A stretch of 28,792 nucleotides of DNA from a virus: positions 1-28,792 of IMG/VR virus record IMGVR_UViG_3300042402_003058; one strand, given 5' to 3'. A model generated the notes under the pieces. The model ran no database searches and had not been told where the DNA came from. It was given only the letters and a program-made list of their open reading frames with translations. A program made the position numbers and the translations under genes. The number at the start of each line of letters is the position of its first letter. Positions within the stretch are counted from its first letter, which is position 1. This document shows, one piece after another, positions 14,193 to 24,200 of this stretch.

Positions 14193-16124
14193 ATGGCAGC
14201 AAGTAGAAGTCAACTAGCAAGATCAGCAGCAGGTGGAAGTGAATCACAATATTTAAGTGATTGGGCAAGTTATAATAGAATTGGTACACTAAGTGCTGAA
14301 CAAAAAACCGCAGCACTTGCTCAAAGATCTGAATGGGCTAGAAGTATTAATACAGGTAGCAATAGTAATAGCAACACATCACAAGGCTCAATTGTAAATC
14401 CAATGGATGTTGCTAAAGCTGGCGAAGGAACATCAAAGATTTCAGATATAGCCAGCCAATATAAATCTGGTATACAAATTACAGATTTCGCAACTCCTTT
14501 GACTTTTGCTAAAAAAATGAACGACGAAATTTTAAAGCAATTAACAGTTGAATCAAATTTACACACAGAAATTAATGAAGGTCTAGGTTTAACCGGTCAA
14601 TTATCAAAAGATTTTAGAGATACATTAATTCAATCAATACCAGCAGCCACACAATTAGGATATGACATCGGTAATATTACCGATATGATGACAACACTAT
14701 CAGATAAAACGAGTAAGTTTAGTCTTATTTCTTCAAATACATTAGACCAAAGTTTTACGACCTCAAGGGCATTTGGTATGACACTAACACAGTTAGCCGA
14801 AGCGTTTGCTGAGTTTGAAAAAGTTGGTTATGGTGCTGCGGATACGTTAGATAAAATTAACCGTGCTGGTTTAGAATCTGCATCCCTTGGTTTAAATTCT
14901 AAAAAAACAACACAAGATTTAAAAACAAATATTGAGAAATTAAATGAATATGGGTTTAAAAATGGTATTGAGGGGTTAAACAGAATGGTACAAAAGTCCG
15001 CTGAGTTTAGAATGAATATGGCGGAAACATTCAAAGTTGCTGAAAAGGTTATGAATCCAGAATCTGCAATTGAGTTAACAGCCAATATGCAGATGTTAGG
15101 TGGCGCAATAGGTGACTTAAATGATCCACTTAAATTGATGTATATGGCAACCAATGATGTTGAAGGATTACAGGATGCAATACATGGTGCAGCAAGTTCG
15201 TTAGCGGTATATAATGAAGAACAAGGAAGATTTGAGATAAAGGGAGCTAATTTAAGAAGAGCAAAAGAAATGGCAGCTCAGTTAGGTGTATCATATAGTG
15301 AATTTGCTAAAGGGGCGATTGCGGCGCAAGAAAGAATTATAGCCAATGATGCATTATTAGCAAAGGGTTTTGATATTGACGAAAAAGATAGAGAATTTCT
15401 TACCAATTTATCACAAATGAAAGATGGTGAAATGCAAATCGTAATACCAAAATCGTTAGAAGATACCATAGGTAAGGAATTGGGTAAAAGTGAAATAAAA
15501 TTGAGTGAATTAACTAGTGAACAAATAAATTTATTAAAAGAACAAAAAGAAAAATTAGAGCAGAAAACCGCCGAACAAATGGCTGGAGAAATGTTAAGTG
15601 AAACTAAAAGAATGGCTAACAACATGGAAGCGTTTATTAAATCAATGGCGATATCAGGTAAAAAACAAGCTTTTGGTAAGGAAGGAGAGTTATTAGATGG
15701 TAGTGATAAAATAGTACCTTTATTAGGACCGATTTTAAAACAAATGAAAGACTTTGCGGATAGTGGTTTAGCATTATCTAAGGACCCAGGTAGAGTTGCG
15801 GCAACCGTAAAACCAGCAATAGACGCACTAAAAAATATTTCAGGTGAAGCAGACGGATTACTACGTTCGGCACAACAAGTTTTAGACGGAATAAAAAATG
15901 AATTTTTTAACTCAAATAGTACTCCAAAATCAAAAGATCAACAAAAATTAGAAGAAGAAAACGAAAGAAGAAAAGAAAGACAAAAAGTCAAAAACAACGA
16001 TAATGCTTTTATGTTCAACGCTAATCTTAAAGTAACTCATGTTGGACTGGAAAACAATTTAACAATACAACAAACGGAAAAGGGTTATTTAACCCCTATG
16101 ATCAATATGTCTAACATGTCTTAA
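14193..16124 (+). CDS. Tail tape-measure protein candidate
   Basis: A 643-residue, mostly alpha-helical protein rich in Ala, Lys, Glu and Asn. It has a low-complexity Ser/Asn segment near residues 50-65, long helical stretches from about 95 to 540, a strongly charged coiled-coil-like segment around 445-485, and another (Glu/Arg/Lys-rich) near 587-610. It ends with a short beta-like tail. No membrane segment or enzyme motif is seen. It follows the gp26-like gene, where the tape measure lies in tailed phages, and its size is near that of T4 gp29 (590), which sets tube length. The helical make-up and position support this; there is no diagnostic motif, so another internal tail protein remains possible. 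Starts at the first ATG after a TATTTATA element. Confidence 0.55.
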   Translation: MAASRSQLARSAAGGSESQYLSDWASYNRIGTLSAEQKTAALAQRSEWARSINTGSNSNSNTSQGSIVNPMDVAKAGEGTSKISDIASQYKSGIQITDFATPLTFAKKMNDEILKQLTVESNLHTEINEGLGLTGQLSKDFRDTLIQSIPAATQLGYDIGNITDMMTTLSDKTSKFSLISSNTLDQSFTTSRAFGMTLTQLAEAFAEFEKVGYGAADTLDKINRAGLESASLGLNSKKTTQDLKTNIEKLNEYGFKNGIEGLNRMVQKSAEFRMNMAETFKVAEKVMNPESAIELTANMQMLGGAIGDLNDPLKLMYMATNDVEGLQDAIHGAASSLAVYNEEQGRFEIKGANLRRAKEMAAQLGVSYSEFAKGAIAAQERIIANDALLAKGFDIDEKDREFLTNLSQMKDGEMQIVIPKSLEDTIGKELGKSEIKLSELTSEQINLLKEQKEKLEQKTAEQMAGEMLSETKRMANNMEAFIKSMAISGKKQAFGKEGELLDGSDKIVPLLGPILKQMKDFADSGLALSKDPGRVAATVKPAIDALKNISGEADGLLRSAQQVLDGIKNEFFNSNSTPKSKDQQKLEEENERRKERQKVKNNDNAFMFNANLKVTHVGLENNLTIQQTEKGYLTPMINMSNMS

Positions 16125-16152
16125 CATTACAATTAAAAAACCATATATTATC

Positions 16153-16160
16153 TATTTATA
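16153..16160 (+). promoter_or_regulatory. Late-type promoter motif candidate (TATTTATA)
   Basis: Exact copy 14 bases before the ATG at 16175, in the short gap after the tape-measure candidate. It would drive the 16175-27112 operon. Confidence 0.4.
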
Positions 16161-16174
16161 GATAAAAGAATAAG

Positions 16175-19100
16175 ATGCCATTAGATTTTAACACGACTAA
16201 AGATTTTAGGGATAAAATGTTAAAAAGGACATTAGATCCTGTTTACGGAAGAAGTCCGTCCCCAAAAACTTTCACAAGTACAAACTATAGTGTTCAAAAT
16301 CTAGGAGATAGTGAAAACCTATTGTTACCAAATGTGGATGATAGCAGATCAAAGGATTTATCAATTCCAAAAAAATCTAATATATTTAAACCAGCCGAAT
16401 ATCTTGTAAGAGATTCACTTCAAGATTTACCAAGAAGAGCAAATTTAAGTTTATATCCATATTTTGTGGCTACCGAAAATAATTTACTTGGTATAATGAC
16501 AACAAGTAATTATGATACAGAATCGGAACTTTTTAAATTTGCTGCAAAAAATATCAGAACAAACCCACAAGGTCCAGTTTTAGCAAGAATTAGTCAAAAT
16601 CTTAATACCACCATAAATGAGAGAAATAGAATAGGTGAGGCCTTAGGTGGTAACACAACTACATTAATTAATATCCTTAGGGGTAAGGAACCTCTTATTG
16701 CTGGGAACCCTAAAATTACGGTTTCAAGTAGTTTACTTGGACAAGGAATAGATTTTTTACAGACTGTTGCAGGAACTCAATTACCATTTAGTACAATACC
16801 GGGAGATTACTTAACAAACCCCCGTAATCCGATCAATGTTAGACCGACGGACGTTTCGTCGGGAACAAAGGCTTGGCAGGATTTAACAGGTGTTTTAGGG
16901 TCAATAGTAGGTATTCAGAGAAGACCACTCCCATCAAGAAAACCATCAGATATTTTAATCGAACATATGGGTAGTTCTACCAAAAATAGATTATTCGATT
17001 TATTATCTTTTTCAAAATATGCACCAAATTATACCACATCGGCAAGATCACAAGCATCAACAACTTTGGGAAAGTTTCCAAGTCAAGTTGCACAAGGTTT
17101 TAAATCACTTTTTGGTATGGAAGCACCAAATCAAGGTGCTTATATTGGTGATGATAGAGAAAACGATGTAAAACAAGCAACAAAAGATTTGTTTAGCGGT
17201 AGACCTGTTAGAAGTAGTTTTTATTTGTCACGTATGTTCGATCCAATCTCTGCGGAGTTATTTCACAGTAGTAAAAATGTAATTGAAAATGGACCAATTG
17301 GTGGCAATTTAACATGGATAAGCGGAAACAAAACAAGTGCAGCTAATCTTACCAATTTACAAAAAACAAAATCTACGGATTTTAAGTTTAGAACGGACTC
17401 AATATTAGACATAACGCAACAAATATTAGATACTAAACCACAAAATGGCGGGGACGCGTTAGCACACATAGGTCATATTTTAGACCAAACAAGTAAATAT
17501 TTTAAAGATGGAGACACCCTAATTTCAAGAGGGTCTGGTGTTCGTTATATTGATAATTCAGGACAAGACATTGGTGTTGAATATGCGAGAGTTTGGACAA
17601 AAGATAGACCTTATTTAACATACGGTAATACCATGCCGTTATATAAAGAAACAACAAAAAAACCATATTATCAAGGTGGGGAAACACCATTTAGAAGAAC
17701 GGGTATTAGAAAATTTGACGGTAGCGTAATGACAAATACTTGGAACCTTAATATTGCCCCAATGTCAGATGGTACAAGCAGCGACAAGTTTCCCGGATCT
17801 AGCAACATCCTACCAAATCCAAACGGTAAAGGATTTTATGCTAAAAAGTACATGTTATCAATTGAAAATCTAGCATGGGGTGCATCAACAACACCCGGAT
17901 TTACAGTTAACGATTTACCATATTCTGAAAGAGGACCAAATGGTGGTCGTGTAATGTGGTTTCCACCATATGACTTAAAAGTAAGTGAGCAAAATAGTGC
18001 AAAATGGGAACCTAATACTTTTTTAGGTAGACCCGAACCAATTTATACATATCAAAATACAGAAAGAAGTGGACAGTTATCATTTAAGATAGTTGTCGAT
18101 CACCCAAGTATATTAAACTTATTAATTAGAGAACATTTTAAATCAGTTAACGAAACCGATGTAGATGCTTATATTAATGCATTTTTTGCTGGTGCTAAGG
18201 ATATTGATTTTTATAGTTTAATTAGACAATACCCTAATTTGAATAGTGACGATCTCTCTATGATACAAAACTATTTGAATAATAGTAAAGATCCTGTGGT
18301 AATAAATAATTTAAAAAATGCAACTAGTGGTAAGGTTGCCGATAATCCGGGTGGAACTTCGACCGCAGATGCTAATAAACAAAACGTTACAAAAAAACTA
18401 GATTTAATTTTCGTTAATAATGATCCAGGCGGAGGAGATTCCAACGAATCTGCATCTAATTATCAAACATTAGCAAATTTTAATGAAAACTTAAGTCAAA
18501 CAAAATTAAATGACGCTCTAGTTAGTGTTATCAATGGAACAACAAAAGAAGCTGCTGCCGATAGAATTTTACTTTTTGGTAAAGATACAATTACAAGTTC
18601 AGAATCTGGATCAACAGTTAATAAAATTATAACCGATCATCAAACAACCTTTAGTGCAAATAATACCGCAAAGGCCGAATTGATTAGTTCTTTAGATACT
18701 TTAATAACCGATTTAGAAAGTAAAAGTGTAAAAGGTGACGTTGTCATTTTAATTTCATCTAGAACAACAAAATCAGGGAATGAAAAAGGTAATTATCAAT
18801 TATCTGTTAGAAGGTCACATTCAATTTATAAAACAATATTAGAAAAGGTTAATAAAAATAATGTAAAAAGTGAATGGAATTTTGAAAAATTGGATAGTCA
18901 ATCTTTTCCGAATGGAATGGAAGTGTATGTATATGAAAATCAATATCCATTAAATTCATCAGATAAAAAAGGATTAGGTTATGAAGGTCAAACTGGTAAG
19001 CTTATTATAAGAACAACAAATTATGGATATTTAAAGAGTCACGAAAAATACGATTGTTCAAAAGTAAGTTATAATAATACTGACTTAACCAGATACTCAC

Positions 19101-20944
19101 CTTTATCGTACGGTTGTAGATCATCTTCATATTCAATTGAATATTCTAAATCAAATAAAAGCGATAAACCTGTTAACACATCAAGCCTCACTCAACTAAC
19201 ACCAGGGGGTAGAGTTAGTACGAATACTACTAAACCACCCACTGACCTAATGAAAAGGATTATAATGAAAACATTGTCGGAAGAATTTTACTTTAAAAAA
19301 TTAGAGGAAACTTCACCAATGATTTATAGTTCATTAAAAGAAAAATTGAGATACTTTCATCCAGGTTTTCACTCAATGACACCAGAAGGATTAAACTCAC
19401 GTTTAACTTTTTTACAACAATGTTTAAGGCCAGGAGATACCATACCTGTTAAAGGTTTATCTGACAATTCAGATATAAACGCAAGAAATACAACATTCGG
19501 CCCACCACCTATTTGTGTTTTACGAGTTGGTGATTTTTATAATTCTAAAGTTGTTATAAGAGATCTTAACATACAATTTGAATCAAACATTTGGGACTTA
19601 AATCCGGAAGGTATTGGTATTCAACCAATGATTGCGGAGGTAACAATGCAATTAAATTTCTTGGGTGGTCAGGGATTAGAAAAACCGGTAGAAAGATTAC
19701 AAAATGCTTTATCATCTAACTTCTTTGCAAACACAGAAATATATGACGAAAGATCAATATCAACGAACACAAAGATTGGCGGACAAGATGCAAACGAGTT
19801 TACAAGAGAGTTTATTCAGTCATTAAGTGATAGAATAAATCCACCGGTTGTTGCGAAGGATACAAGTATAACTCCGGTTACCGAAGGACAATATATTGGA
19901 ACCATAGAACCTAATCAACCTTCTATCGATTACACAAATGCAGTTAATCAACTATTTGAAAAAACTAGTACATATTTTACAACATACGAAAGTTTCTATA
20001 ATAATGTTTTAACATCTTATGGACCAATATTAACAAACTTAATCATGAATCGAGATTATAGGAAATTGAATGCTTATAACGTATTCACAGGAGATACGAG
20101 TACCGCGATTAGTTTATTTGGTTTATATACAGACAAAACATTACCAACCTATATTGATGAGCTATCAACAAAATTAACAACATATATAAAAGATTCTAAT
20201 CCGTCATATTTGATTGATATGTTTGATTTAAAAGATGTTGTTCCCGAGAAATATAAAACCGATATTAATGAGTTTTTAACTAACAACATAAATAATATAA
20301 TACCAACAAAATTAAATGAAATTAATGAGATAAAAAGTATTAATGATTTTGAAATAAAAAGAAACGAATTAATTGAATCATTAGATAAATTGAACTACAT
20401 AACAAAAAACGGTTCTGATGTTAAAACAGAAAAAAATAAATCAACAGCAATTGTATTAAAAACAATAACACCACCAGGATTTAGTGATTTTGATAAAAAT
20501 AAATTTTATTTAAATTATAATACAGCTATTGATTATATTGATAGCAATACAACAAAAATGTATGAAAAATTAGACACGACGTTTAATTTTGAAAATATTG
20601 TAATTACCGATAATGTCGTAAAAAATATATTAAACGCAATTTTAAAAGATAGCGCGGACGATATTGTTACAGGAATTGGTATGGTTTTATCTTCCGAAGA
20701 CTACTCAACATTAGACAAGTTGGAAAATAAAATTAAAGATAAAATTAATAAATGGTTTACAAAAATAAAAGAAGAAAATTTAAAGTTTGCAAAACCACCA
20801 ATTCGTAAAAATAGTAAACCTATTACTTATACAATGCCACCATTAGATATAAGTGAAGTTGAAACCCCAACAACGGACGAAATAAAATGGTTGTTTGGTG
20901 AAAAACATAATGTTACAGATTCATTAAATTATTATAGAATATGA
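16175..20944 (+). CDS. Large baseplate / tail-tube initiator protein with an OmpA-like insertion
   Basis: A 1589-residue protein. Two blocks look like baseplate proteins of T4-like marine phages: residues about 590-650 (Met-Trp-Phe-Pro-Pro-Tyr-Asp-Leu, Phe-Leu-Gly-Arg-Pro-Glu-Pro, Glu-Arg-Ser-Gly, Val-Asp-His-Pro-Ser) and about 1105-1195 (Phe-Gly-Pro-Pro-Pro-Ile-Cys-Val-Leu-Arg-Val-Gly-Asp, Trp-Asp-Leu-Asn-Pro-Glu-Gly-Ile-Gly, Gln-Asn-Ala-Leu). Between them, about 735-990, lies a segment with the OmpA C-terminal pattern, best seen as Asn-x2-Leu-Ser-x2-Arg-Ser-x2-Ile near 875-886. In OmpA this domain grips peptidoglycan. The usual Gly-His-Thr-Asp is here Ser-Arg-Thr-Thr, so ligand binding may be lost. 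Residues beyond 1200 are helical and charged. The gene's TGA overlaps the next ATG (ATGA), so translation is coupled. Confidence 0.7.
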   Translation: MPLDFNTTKDFRDKMLKRTLDPVYGRSPSPKTFTSTNYSVQNLGDSENLLLPNVDDSRSKDLSIPKKSNIFKPAEYLVRDSLQDLPRRANLSLYPYFVATENNLLGIMTTSNYDTESELFKFAAKNIRTNPQGPVLARISQNLNTTINERNRIGEALGGNTTTLINILRGKEPLIAGNPKITVSSSLLGQGIDFLQTVAGTQLPFSTIPGDYLTNPRNPINVRPTDVSSGTKAWQDLTGVLGSIVGIQRRPLPSRKPSDILIEHMGSSTKNRLFDLLSFSKYAPNYTTSARSQASTTLGKFPSQVAQGFKSLFGMEAPNQGAYIGDDRENDVKQATKDLFSGRPVRSSFYLSRMFDPISAELFHSSKNVIENGPIGGNLTWISGNKTSAANLTNLQKTKSTDFKFRTDSILDITQQILDTKPQNGGDALAHIGHILDQTSKYFKDGDTLISRGSGVRYIDNSGQDIGVEYARVWTKDRPYLTYGNTMPLYKETTKKPYYQGGETPFRRTGIRKFDGSVMTNTWNLNIAPMSDGTSSDKFPGSSNILPNPNGKGFYAKKYMLSIENLAWGASTTPGFTVNDLPYSERGPNGGRVMWFPPYDLKVSEQNSAKWEPNTFLGRPEPIYTYQNTERSGQLSFKIVVDHPSILNLLIREHFKSVNETDVDAYINAFFAGAKDIDFYSLIRQYPNLNSDDLSMIQNYLNNSKDPVVINNLKNATSGKVADNPGGTSTADANKQNVTKKLDLIFVNNDPGGGDSNESASNYQTLANFNENLSQTKLNDALVSVINGTTKEAAADRILLFGKDTITSSESGSTVNKIITDHQTTFSANNTAKAELISSLDTLITDLESKSVKGDVVILISSRTTKSGNEKGNYQLSVRRSHSIYKTILEKVNKNNVKSEWNFEKLDSQSFPNGMEVYVYENQYPLNSSDKKGLGYEGQTGKLIIRTTNYGYLKSHEKYDCSKVSYNNTDLTRYSPLSYGCRSSSYSIEYSKSNKSDKPVNTSSLTQLTPGGRVSTNTTKPPTDLMKRIIMKTLSEEFYFKKLEETSPMIYSSLKEKLRYFHPGFHSMTPEGLNSRLTFLQQCLRPGDTIPVKGLSDNSDINARNTTFGPPPICVLRVGDFYNSKVVIRDLNIQFESNIWDLNPEGIGIQPMIAEVTMQLNFLGGQGLEKPVERLQNALSSNFFANTEIYDERSISTNTKIGGQDANEFTREFIQSLSDRINPPVVAKDTSITPVTEGQYIGTIEPNQPSIDYTNAVNQLFEKTSTYFTTYESFYNNVLTSYGPILTNLIMNRDYRKLNAYNVFTGDTSTAISLFGLYTDKTLPTYIDELSTKLTTYIKDSNPSYLIDMFDLKDVVPEKYKTDINEFLTNNINNIIPTKLNEINEIKSINDFEIKRNELIESLDKLNYITKNGSDVKTEKNKSTAIVLKTITPPGFSDFDKNKFYLNYNTAIDYIDSNTTKMYEKLDTTFNFENIVITDNVVKNILNAILKDSADDIVTGIGMVLSSEDYSTLDKLENKIKDKINKWFTKIKEENLKFAKPPIRKNSKPITYTMPPLDISEVETPTTDEIKWLFGEKHNVTDSLNYYRI

Positions 20945-21267
20945 GTAGGGAGTATTTTGATAGGTATCAATTTTTTATAAATGATGGCAATTTTAGAATA
21001 GTTCCAGGTATTGACATACCAATCAAAGGGACCGATAAATATATACAGTTTAAAAGAGGTAAAGATAGATTGGATAAAATGTCTCAAGAATATTATGGAA
21101 CACCAACATTCGGTTGGTTAATATTAACAGCTAACCCAACTATTGGTAGTGTTGAGTTTGAAATACCTGACAATTCTTTTATAAGAATACCATATCCATT
21201 AATTAGCTCTTTACAAGATTATAAAAGAAGCGTAGAATTGTATAATCTATATTATGGCGAAGAATAA
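20941..21267 (+). CDS. Baseplate wedge protein, gp53/LysM-like
   Basis: A 108-residue protein with the core of gp53-type and LysM-related tail proteins: Tyr-Ile-Gln-Phe-Lys-Arg-Gly-Lys-Asp-Arg-Leu-Asp-Lys-Met-Ser (34-48), Tyr-Tyr-Gly-Thr-Pro (51-55), Gly-Trp-Leu-Ile-Leu-Thr-Ala-Asn-Pro (58-66), and the closing Ile-Pro-Asp-Asn-Ser-Phe-Ile-Arg-Ile-Pro-Tyr-Pro. In T4, gp53 (196 residues) clamps neighbouring wedges together and has a LysM-like domain; this one is close to the domain alone. It overlaps both neighbours: 4 bases with the gene before (ATGA) and 14 bases with the gene after, so the three are one translational unit. Confidence 0.72.
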   Translation: MSREYFDRYQFFINDGNFRIVPGIDIPIKGTDKYIQFKRGKDRLDKMSQEYYGTPTFGWLILTANPTIGSVEFEIPDNSFIRIPYPLISSLQDYKRSVELYNLYYGEE

Positions 21268-24200
21268 AATATCTAATTCGGAAGATATACATGTTAAGGT
21301 TGATCAAAATAATTTAATATACATCGACCCAAACTCAACTATTGATGGAGATGGTAACATTACCCCAAGGAACATTGCTCAGGAAAAATTGGTAATGTAT
21401 GTTAACCTTGAAGCGGATTTAGTCCCTCGTTCAATATTAGCATCTGGTAACGACAGTAACACTTTAACAAGTATTGCGAGTGGAACATTAAATTTCTTAA
21501 AAAACGGAGACGGACAAGACTACGATACAAGATGGACAGATTCGTTTTTAAACACAGAAGAAAAAAAAGACAGCAAAGGAATACCAACCGGAGAGTTTTA
21601 TCAATCAGATAAAACAGGACAATCTTTTGGTATTAATGATATTAATATATCAATAAAGGGTTTTAACTCAATCCCTACAATCAGTATTAATTTTATTGAT
21701 GTTAGAGGTAAGACATTATTTGAATCTCCAGAAAATTCACCTTACAAGGCATTCTTTCATATTCCATGGCCAATATTTTATTTAACAGTAAAAGGTTTTT
21801 ATGGTAAGGCTATAAAATATAGATTACATTTGGTTAAGTTCACAAGTAAATTTAATGAATCAAGCGGCAATTTTGAGGTGAACACTTCATTTGTTGGATC
21901 AACATATGCATATCTATCAGATATACCATTACAAGGAATATTAAACGCACCTTACCTATTTCCACATGAATCTGAAAAAACAACTAAAGTAGACACCAAG
22001 ACAGGCAAAGAATTACAAACATTATCAAAATCATCTAGAGGATATGAGATGTTAAATACGGTTTATAATGAATATAAACTAAAGGGATTAATTGATAATG
22101 ATTTTCCAGTTAAAACATTAAGAGAAGTTTTAACAATTGTTTCTACATTAGATAGTTTATTAGAAAAACAAATATTCAGTGAAGTAGTTGACATGAGATT
22201 GTTTAGCGCAATGAAAGAATTTGGAGAACAAATTGATACATTTGAAAAATCAGTACGAGGATGGGCAAGACAAAATTTAGAAACCACACCAGTTTCATCA
22301 TTTAATGAAATTAATTCATTAGATACAACATCGGTTTTTCAATCTTTTTATACCAAAGAAACTGATAAAAAATCTAAAAGATTAATTGAAGGACCAAATG
22401 AAGGTACCCTAGAACATCTAATTCAAAAATATACAAAATTAATAGACTCTAGTATTTTATTTAATGAAAATCTAATAAAAGCGCAACCTAAACAACCCCA
22501 CATGATTAACAATACTGGGGCGGCATTTACTAAAAGTTCATTAGGTATTACTAATGTAGAAACTAACATCGGACAACACTATTATACCGAAGAAACAACA
22601 AGTAATGTTGCGGTTAGGATTGATAAATTGGTTAGTAAAATACAGGAGATTAGAAAAAATTATGAAGAACAAAGAGAAAAATTAGAAATTGCGGTTCAGA
22701 ATAAAATGAACGAAATTGTAAGTAATAAAAAGAATGGTTTCGGATTTGAACCAACAATAAGAAACATTTTTGCGGTTATATTGTCTAATGCTGAAGTGTT
22801 AATACGTTTAATGAAAGACGTACATAAAAGAGCATTTGACCAATCGGAAACAAGAAAAAAAATAGTATCCAATTTTTCTAAAGAATCTGATGGTGAGTCT
22901 ATATATCCTTGGCCTGAAATGAAAGCCACAGTAAAAAATAAAGAAAATACCATTATATATCCTGGCGACCCTAATTTCCAAGCTAAACTAGGTTCGGACA
23001 ACCCAACTAGATGGCCCGAAGTTTCGTTTATTGAATCCTATATCGGGGTGTCAACAAATAAAATAGATCCGTTAGCCGAGAAAGAAGCGGGTATAGACAA
23101 AGCAAGCTCACAGACTCAAAACAATATTGATAATAAAAAAATTAAAAAAATAAGTTCAGCAAACGGTGTTGTTAATATATTACCCTATGTCAATAAATTG
23201 CCAGATTCTTTTCTTTATGAAATACAAGAAAGAGTGTCAATGTATACATTAGTTGATACATTCTCAACTAATACTTTACAAGAACTGGCTGGTATCGAAT
23301 ATATTAATATTTCCGAGTCACTTATAGGTGAAAGAAGTTTAAGAAAATTACTAAAAGAAAAAGTATTAGGACCTATAACTTTAATAGAACAATTAGAAAA
23401 ATTATCTCCTTTTGAAAAATTTTCATATTATCAAGATAGCTTACCAACGACGAATTATTTGGCTTCATTTAATCAACAATCATTTAATATTGAACAATAT
23501 AAATCATCAAATGGTTTTAGCGACAATGGCTCATATACTGGATTAACAAAAGAATTATCTAATGTTGTTACAGAAGAATATAGAACAAACATATATCCAT
23601 TTTCTTCTGATACGTATTTGACATATTTAAATGGTGTTACAAAATATGATAAAACATTATTACAATTTAATGGATTTTTAGAAGTTGATACTGCACAAGG
23701 TTTAATAACCGGTCAAATCGATCCTAAATTTTGGGTTAAGTCAGGTTATGAAACAAATTTATTTGCTAGAAAGTTTAATATAAATCAAACATCAACAAAT
23801 ATTTTAAACACACCATATTTTCATAAACAATTATATAGTGACTTTTTTAACACAACAACATCATATGGAAAATATGCGGGATCTGCATATCTTTTATTAA
23901 ACTCAATGGCGTTTACAGATTTAAGTGATATAAAATCTGGTTTTACAATTAATACCAAAACACAATATAACGATGTTTTAACATCATCTTTATTTAAAGA
24001 AATTGGATCAAGTCAATTTGTACCATATCATTTAATGTTGAAATGGGGATCGATATACCATAGATATAAAAAATATATAAACGAAGATATAGACATCTTA
24101 ACAGGCTTCACTACATCAAATACAAATACAACACCAACTAAAATAGATGGGTTTGATTTTTTTGATAATAGAACCGGACAAGTATTTTATACTGACCCAA

